DNA of 6,858 nt. Source: Actinomycetospora sp. (GTDB lineage: Bacteria; Actinomycetota; Actinomycetes; Mycobacteriales; Pseudonocardiaceae). Below the pieces are notes generated by a model, which had not been told where the DNA came from, did no database searches, and worked only from the letters and a program-made list of their open reading frames with translations. A program made the translations under genes and the position numbers. Position 1 is the stretch's first letter; every line of letters starts with the position of its first letter. Shown in pieces: positions 4,671-6,858 of this stretch. The stretch is from NCBI GenBank assembly GCA_025925615.1, contig JAICLN010000234.1:1-6858 (forward strand), in the 5' to 3' direction.

Positions 4671-6858
4671 GCACCGAGCGCGTCCGGCTCACGGCCTTCT
4701 GGGTCGTCTTCGTCGCCGTCTCCGTGCTGGCCCTGGTCTGGCTGACCGTCGGCGCGATGGTCTCGACGCCGCTCAACGAGCCGCTCGGACAGGCCGTCGT
4801 CGACTACTTCGCGAGCGCGGTCAACCTCGTCGTGGCCGCCGTCCTGCTGCGCTGGGGCGGGCGCTCCTGGTCCGCCCGCCTGCTGGCGCTCGCGATGGTG
4901 GGCTCGGCGGGCGCGTTCAACCTGCAGGCGCACGCGGCGACGCTGGCCGTCCAGGACGCGACCGGCATCGAGATCGGTGAGGCCCACCAGATCCTGCTGC
5001 ACGGGGTGGCGGGCGCGGCCTTCGCCGGCGCGCTTCTGCTCCTGCCGGCGGAGATGGCGGGCAGCCGGCTTCGGCGCCGGTTCGTCCCCGTCGTCGCCGG
5101 CGTGGTGCTGTTCGTCGCCGGCCTCGGGACCGCGCTGCTGCCCCACACGGTGAGCTGCGTGGTGTTCTTCGGGTTCCTCGTGCCGCTGCTCGGGGTCGGT
5201 GCGGTCGCGCCCGCCGTCCGCCGGGCGCCGACCCCCGAGGCCCGGGCGCGCGCCCGGCTGATGACCAGCGTGCTCGTCGCCTCGGTGGGTGCCGCGACGG
5301 TGCTCGCGGTGCTGACGGTCGTGCTCGTCCTGCTCGGCCACCAGGGCCTGACCCTCGACGACCCGACCGCCCGCCACAGTGCCCTCGGTGGCGAGCCCAC
5401 CGCGCTGCTCTTCTGGTTCGCCCGCCTGACCGCCGCGGTGATCGCGCTCGCCGTGCTCGCCACGCGCCGCGCCCGGCCCACCGAGCGGTGGCTGCGCGGC
5501 GGTCTCGCGGCCCTGATCGTCGTGGTGGCCCTCGGCGGGCTCGCGGTCCTGCTCGCGACGGTGACCGAGACCGTCACCGGCTCGTCGATCCTCGGGTGGG
5601 TGGTGGCCGCGGTCGTCGTGGCCGCGCTGTGGCAGCCGGTGCAGACCCGCACCGAGCGGCTCGCCGAGCGCCTGCTCTACGGCACCCGCGCGACCCCGGC
5701 GGGGGTGCTCGCCGAGGTCTCCGAGCTGACCCGGCGGACCGCGGGCGACCCGACCGGGCTCGACCGCGTCCCGGAGGCCGTGGGGCGGGCGCTGGGCGCC
5801 CGCGCCGTCCGGCTCACCACGCACCGCGAGGGCATGAGCGACCGCACCTCCCGCTGGCGCGCCCCCGCCAGCGGGGTGGGGGAGCCGGACGCGTCGTTCC
5901 CGATCCGTCACGAGGGCCAGGAGGTCGGCGCCCTCGCCGTCGACGCCGAGGCCCGCGCGGGCGGCGACGAGCGGACGCGGCTGGTGGCCGACGTCGCCGA
6001 CGGGCTCGGCGGGGTCCTCGCCGCCCACCGCCTGGAGATCGAGCTGGAGCGCCAGCTGCGCGCCGCCGTCGGGCACGCCGAGCAGATCGCGGCCTCTCGG
6101 CGCCGTCTCGTGTCGGAGATGGACAGCGAGCGACGTGCGATCGAGCGCAACCTGCACGACGGCGCCCAGCACCACCTGGTGTCGCTGCGGCTGACCCTCG
6201 GGCTCGTCGAGCACCTCGCGTCGGCGGGGCGCCTCGAAGGGGCCCGCGAGCGCCTCGAACTGCTGGTCGGCCAGCTCGACAACGCCGAGGCCGTGCTCGC
6301 CGAGACCGCGAGCGGGGTGTCCTCGGCGACGCTGCGCCGCCTCGGCCCGGTCGAGACGCTGCGGGCGGACCTCGCCGAGGCCGAGCCGCCGGTGCCCGTC
6401 GACGGTGAGGGGGTCGGCCGCCACGACGAGGCGATCGAGGCGGCCGTCTACTTCAGCACGCTGGAGGCGGTGAACAACGCCCGCAAGTACGCGGACGGCG
6501 CCCCCATCCGGGTGCGGATCGCCGAGGGTGACGGCGTGCTGCGGGCCGTCGTCCGCGACGAGGGGCCCGGCTTCACCCCGGACCCGGGTCGGGGTCCGGG
6601 CCGCGGGATGCGCAACCTCGCGACGCGGCTGTCCGCGGTGTCCGGGCGGGTCGACGTGGACTCCGCGCCCGGCGCCGGCACCACGGTCCGCGTCGAGGTG
6701 CCCCTGCCCGCGGCGGCCACGCCCGTCGAACCCGAACCCGCGGCGCCCGAACCCGCACCGGAACCGCCCGTCGTGGCCCCTCCGGCTCGGGCGGCCGTCG
6801 TGGCGCGTGCGGCCGCCGTCGTCCCCGAGCTCGGTCCGCCTCGTCGCGGTCCCGACCC
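4667..6858 (+). CDS. Polytopic sensor histidine kinase (complete catalytic motifs), partial at 3' end
   Basis: 730 codons are present with no stop before the edge. Residues 9-322 contain about ten hydrophobic segments (roughly 9-31, 46-62, 71-88, 109-127, 138-158, 162-185, 200-224, 246-266, 277-299, 306-322), then the linker RTERLAERLLYGTRATP (328-344) typical of actinobacterial NarL-type kinases, a GAF-like region (345-455) and a coiled coil (455-490). The H-box is IERNLHDGAQHHLVSL with H497. ATPase boxes: N-box LEAVNNARKYA (599-609, N604), G1 RDEGPGF (630-636), G2 GRGMRNLATRL (645-655), and GAGTTV (669-674). It should autophosphorylate at H497 using ATP and donate phosphate to a response regulator, presumably the one at 2617-3282. 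The usual (H/Y)PxxL motif of helix 2 is replaced by SSATL (552-556). After the kinase core a Pro/Glu/Ala-rich tail (683 onward) leaves the window. It is the only complete kinase of the three kinase-like proteins here. Confidence 0.92.
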   Translation, partial: MSTERVRLTAFWVVFVAVSVLALVWLTVGAMVSTPLNEPLGQAVVDYFASAVNLVVAAVLLRWGGRSWSARLLALAMVGSAGAFNLQAHAATLAVQDATGIEIGEAHQILLHGVAGAAFAGALLLLPAEMAGSRLRRRFVPVVAGVVLFVAGLGTALLPHTVSCVVFFGFLVPLLGVGAVAPAVRRAPTPEARARARLMTSVLVASVGAATVLAVLTVVLVLLGHQGLTLDDPTARHSALGGEPTALLFWFARLTAAVIALAVLATRRARPTERWLRGGLAALIVVVALGGLAVLLATVTETVTGSSILGWVVAAVVVAALWQPVQTRTERLAERLLYGTRATPAGVLAEVSELTRRTAGDPTGLDRVPEAVGRALGARAVRLTTHREGMSDRTSRWRAPASGVGEPDASFPIRHEGQEVGALAVDAEARAGGDERTRLVADVADGLGGVLAAHRLEIELERQLRAAVGHAEQIAASRRRLVSEMDSERRAIERNLHDGAQHHLVSLRLTLGLVEHLASAGRLEGARERLELLVGQLDNAEAVLAETASGVSSATLRRLGPVETLRADLAEAEPPVPVDGEGVGRHDEAIEAAVYFSTLEAVNNARKYADGAPIRVRIAEGDGVLRAVVRDEGPGFTPDPGRGPGRGMRNLATRLSAVSGRVDVDSAPGAGTTVRVEVPLPAAATPVEPEPAAPEPAPEPPVVAPPARAAVVARAAAVVPELGPPRRGPD
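6725..6772 (+). repeat. Pro-Glu-Ala repeat tract in the kinase C-terminal extension
   Basis: Codons here encode EPEPAAPEPAPEPP (about residues 688-701), with imperfect DNA repeats of GAACCCG. It begins directly after the last strand of the ATPase domain, where most NarL-family kinases end, and probably acts as a flexible linker to a further region beyond the window. Confidence 0.6.

Noticed and set aside
4361..6424. 687-codon minus-strand open frame
   Set aside because: It lies antisense to the polytopic kinase, whose plus frame has clear TM, H-box and ATPase motifs. The antisense product is Arg/Gly/His/Asp-rich with no domain, as expected in high-GC antisense frames.

Overview
The window is very GC-rich, with codon third positions almost all G or C, frequent GTG starts and GGAGG/GGGGA-type ribosome binding sites. 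The gene families (an Hsp70-like ATPase with a Pro/Ser/Ala tail, NarL/LuxR-type two-component proteins, a multi-TM kinase with an LHDGAQ H-box) indicate an actinobacterium. Pseudonocardiales is a guess from protein style, not a demonstrated placement.

Layout: (1) positions 1-1686, minus strand, hold an Hsp70-family ATPase that starts at GTG 1686 and runs off the left edge, with an actin-fold nucleotide-binding domain followed by a long low-complexity tail containing two 18-bp tandem arrays. (2) A divergent intergenic region of about 300 bp follows (1687-1990). (3) On the plus strand comes a four-gene signalling cluster: a short soluble histidine-kinase-like protein (1991-2626), a NarL/LuxR response regulator overlapping it by 10 nt (2617-3282), an 80-bp gap with a candidate promoter, a membrane GAF/histidine-kinase-like protein (3363-4670), and a large polytopic histidine kinase joined by an ATGA overlap (4667 to beyond 6858).

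The main point of interest is division of labour among the three kinase-like proteins. The first keeps the phosphoacceptor histidine (H30) but has lost the N, G1 and G2 boxes of the ATPase. The second has lost both the histidine (Gly223 in its place) and the ATP-binding boxes. Only the third has a complete H-box, N-box, G1, G2 and GxGT set. The first two share a hairpin loop in the dimerisation domain about 12-13 residues longer than in the third, and both keep the (H/Y)PxxL motif that the third lacks. I infer a multi-component phosphorelay or heteromeric kinase in which the third protein supplies phosphate, the first may relay it to the response regulator in a Spo0B/ChpT-like way, and the second acts as a membrane pseudokinase scaffold or sensor. 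The regulator's targets are unknown; the divergent Hsp70-like gene is an obvious candidate because the two units share an intergenic region.

All functional statements are from reading the translated sequence; no database search or structure prediction was possible.
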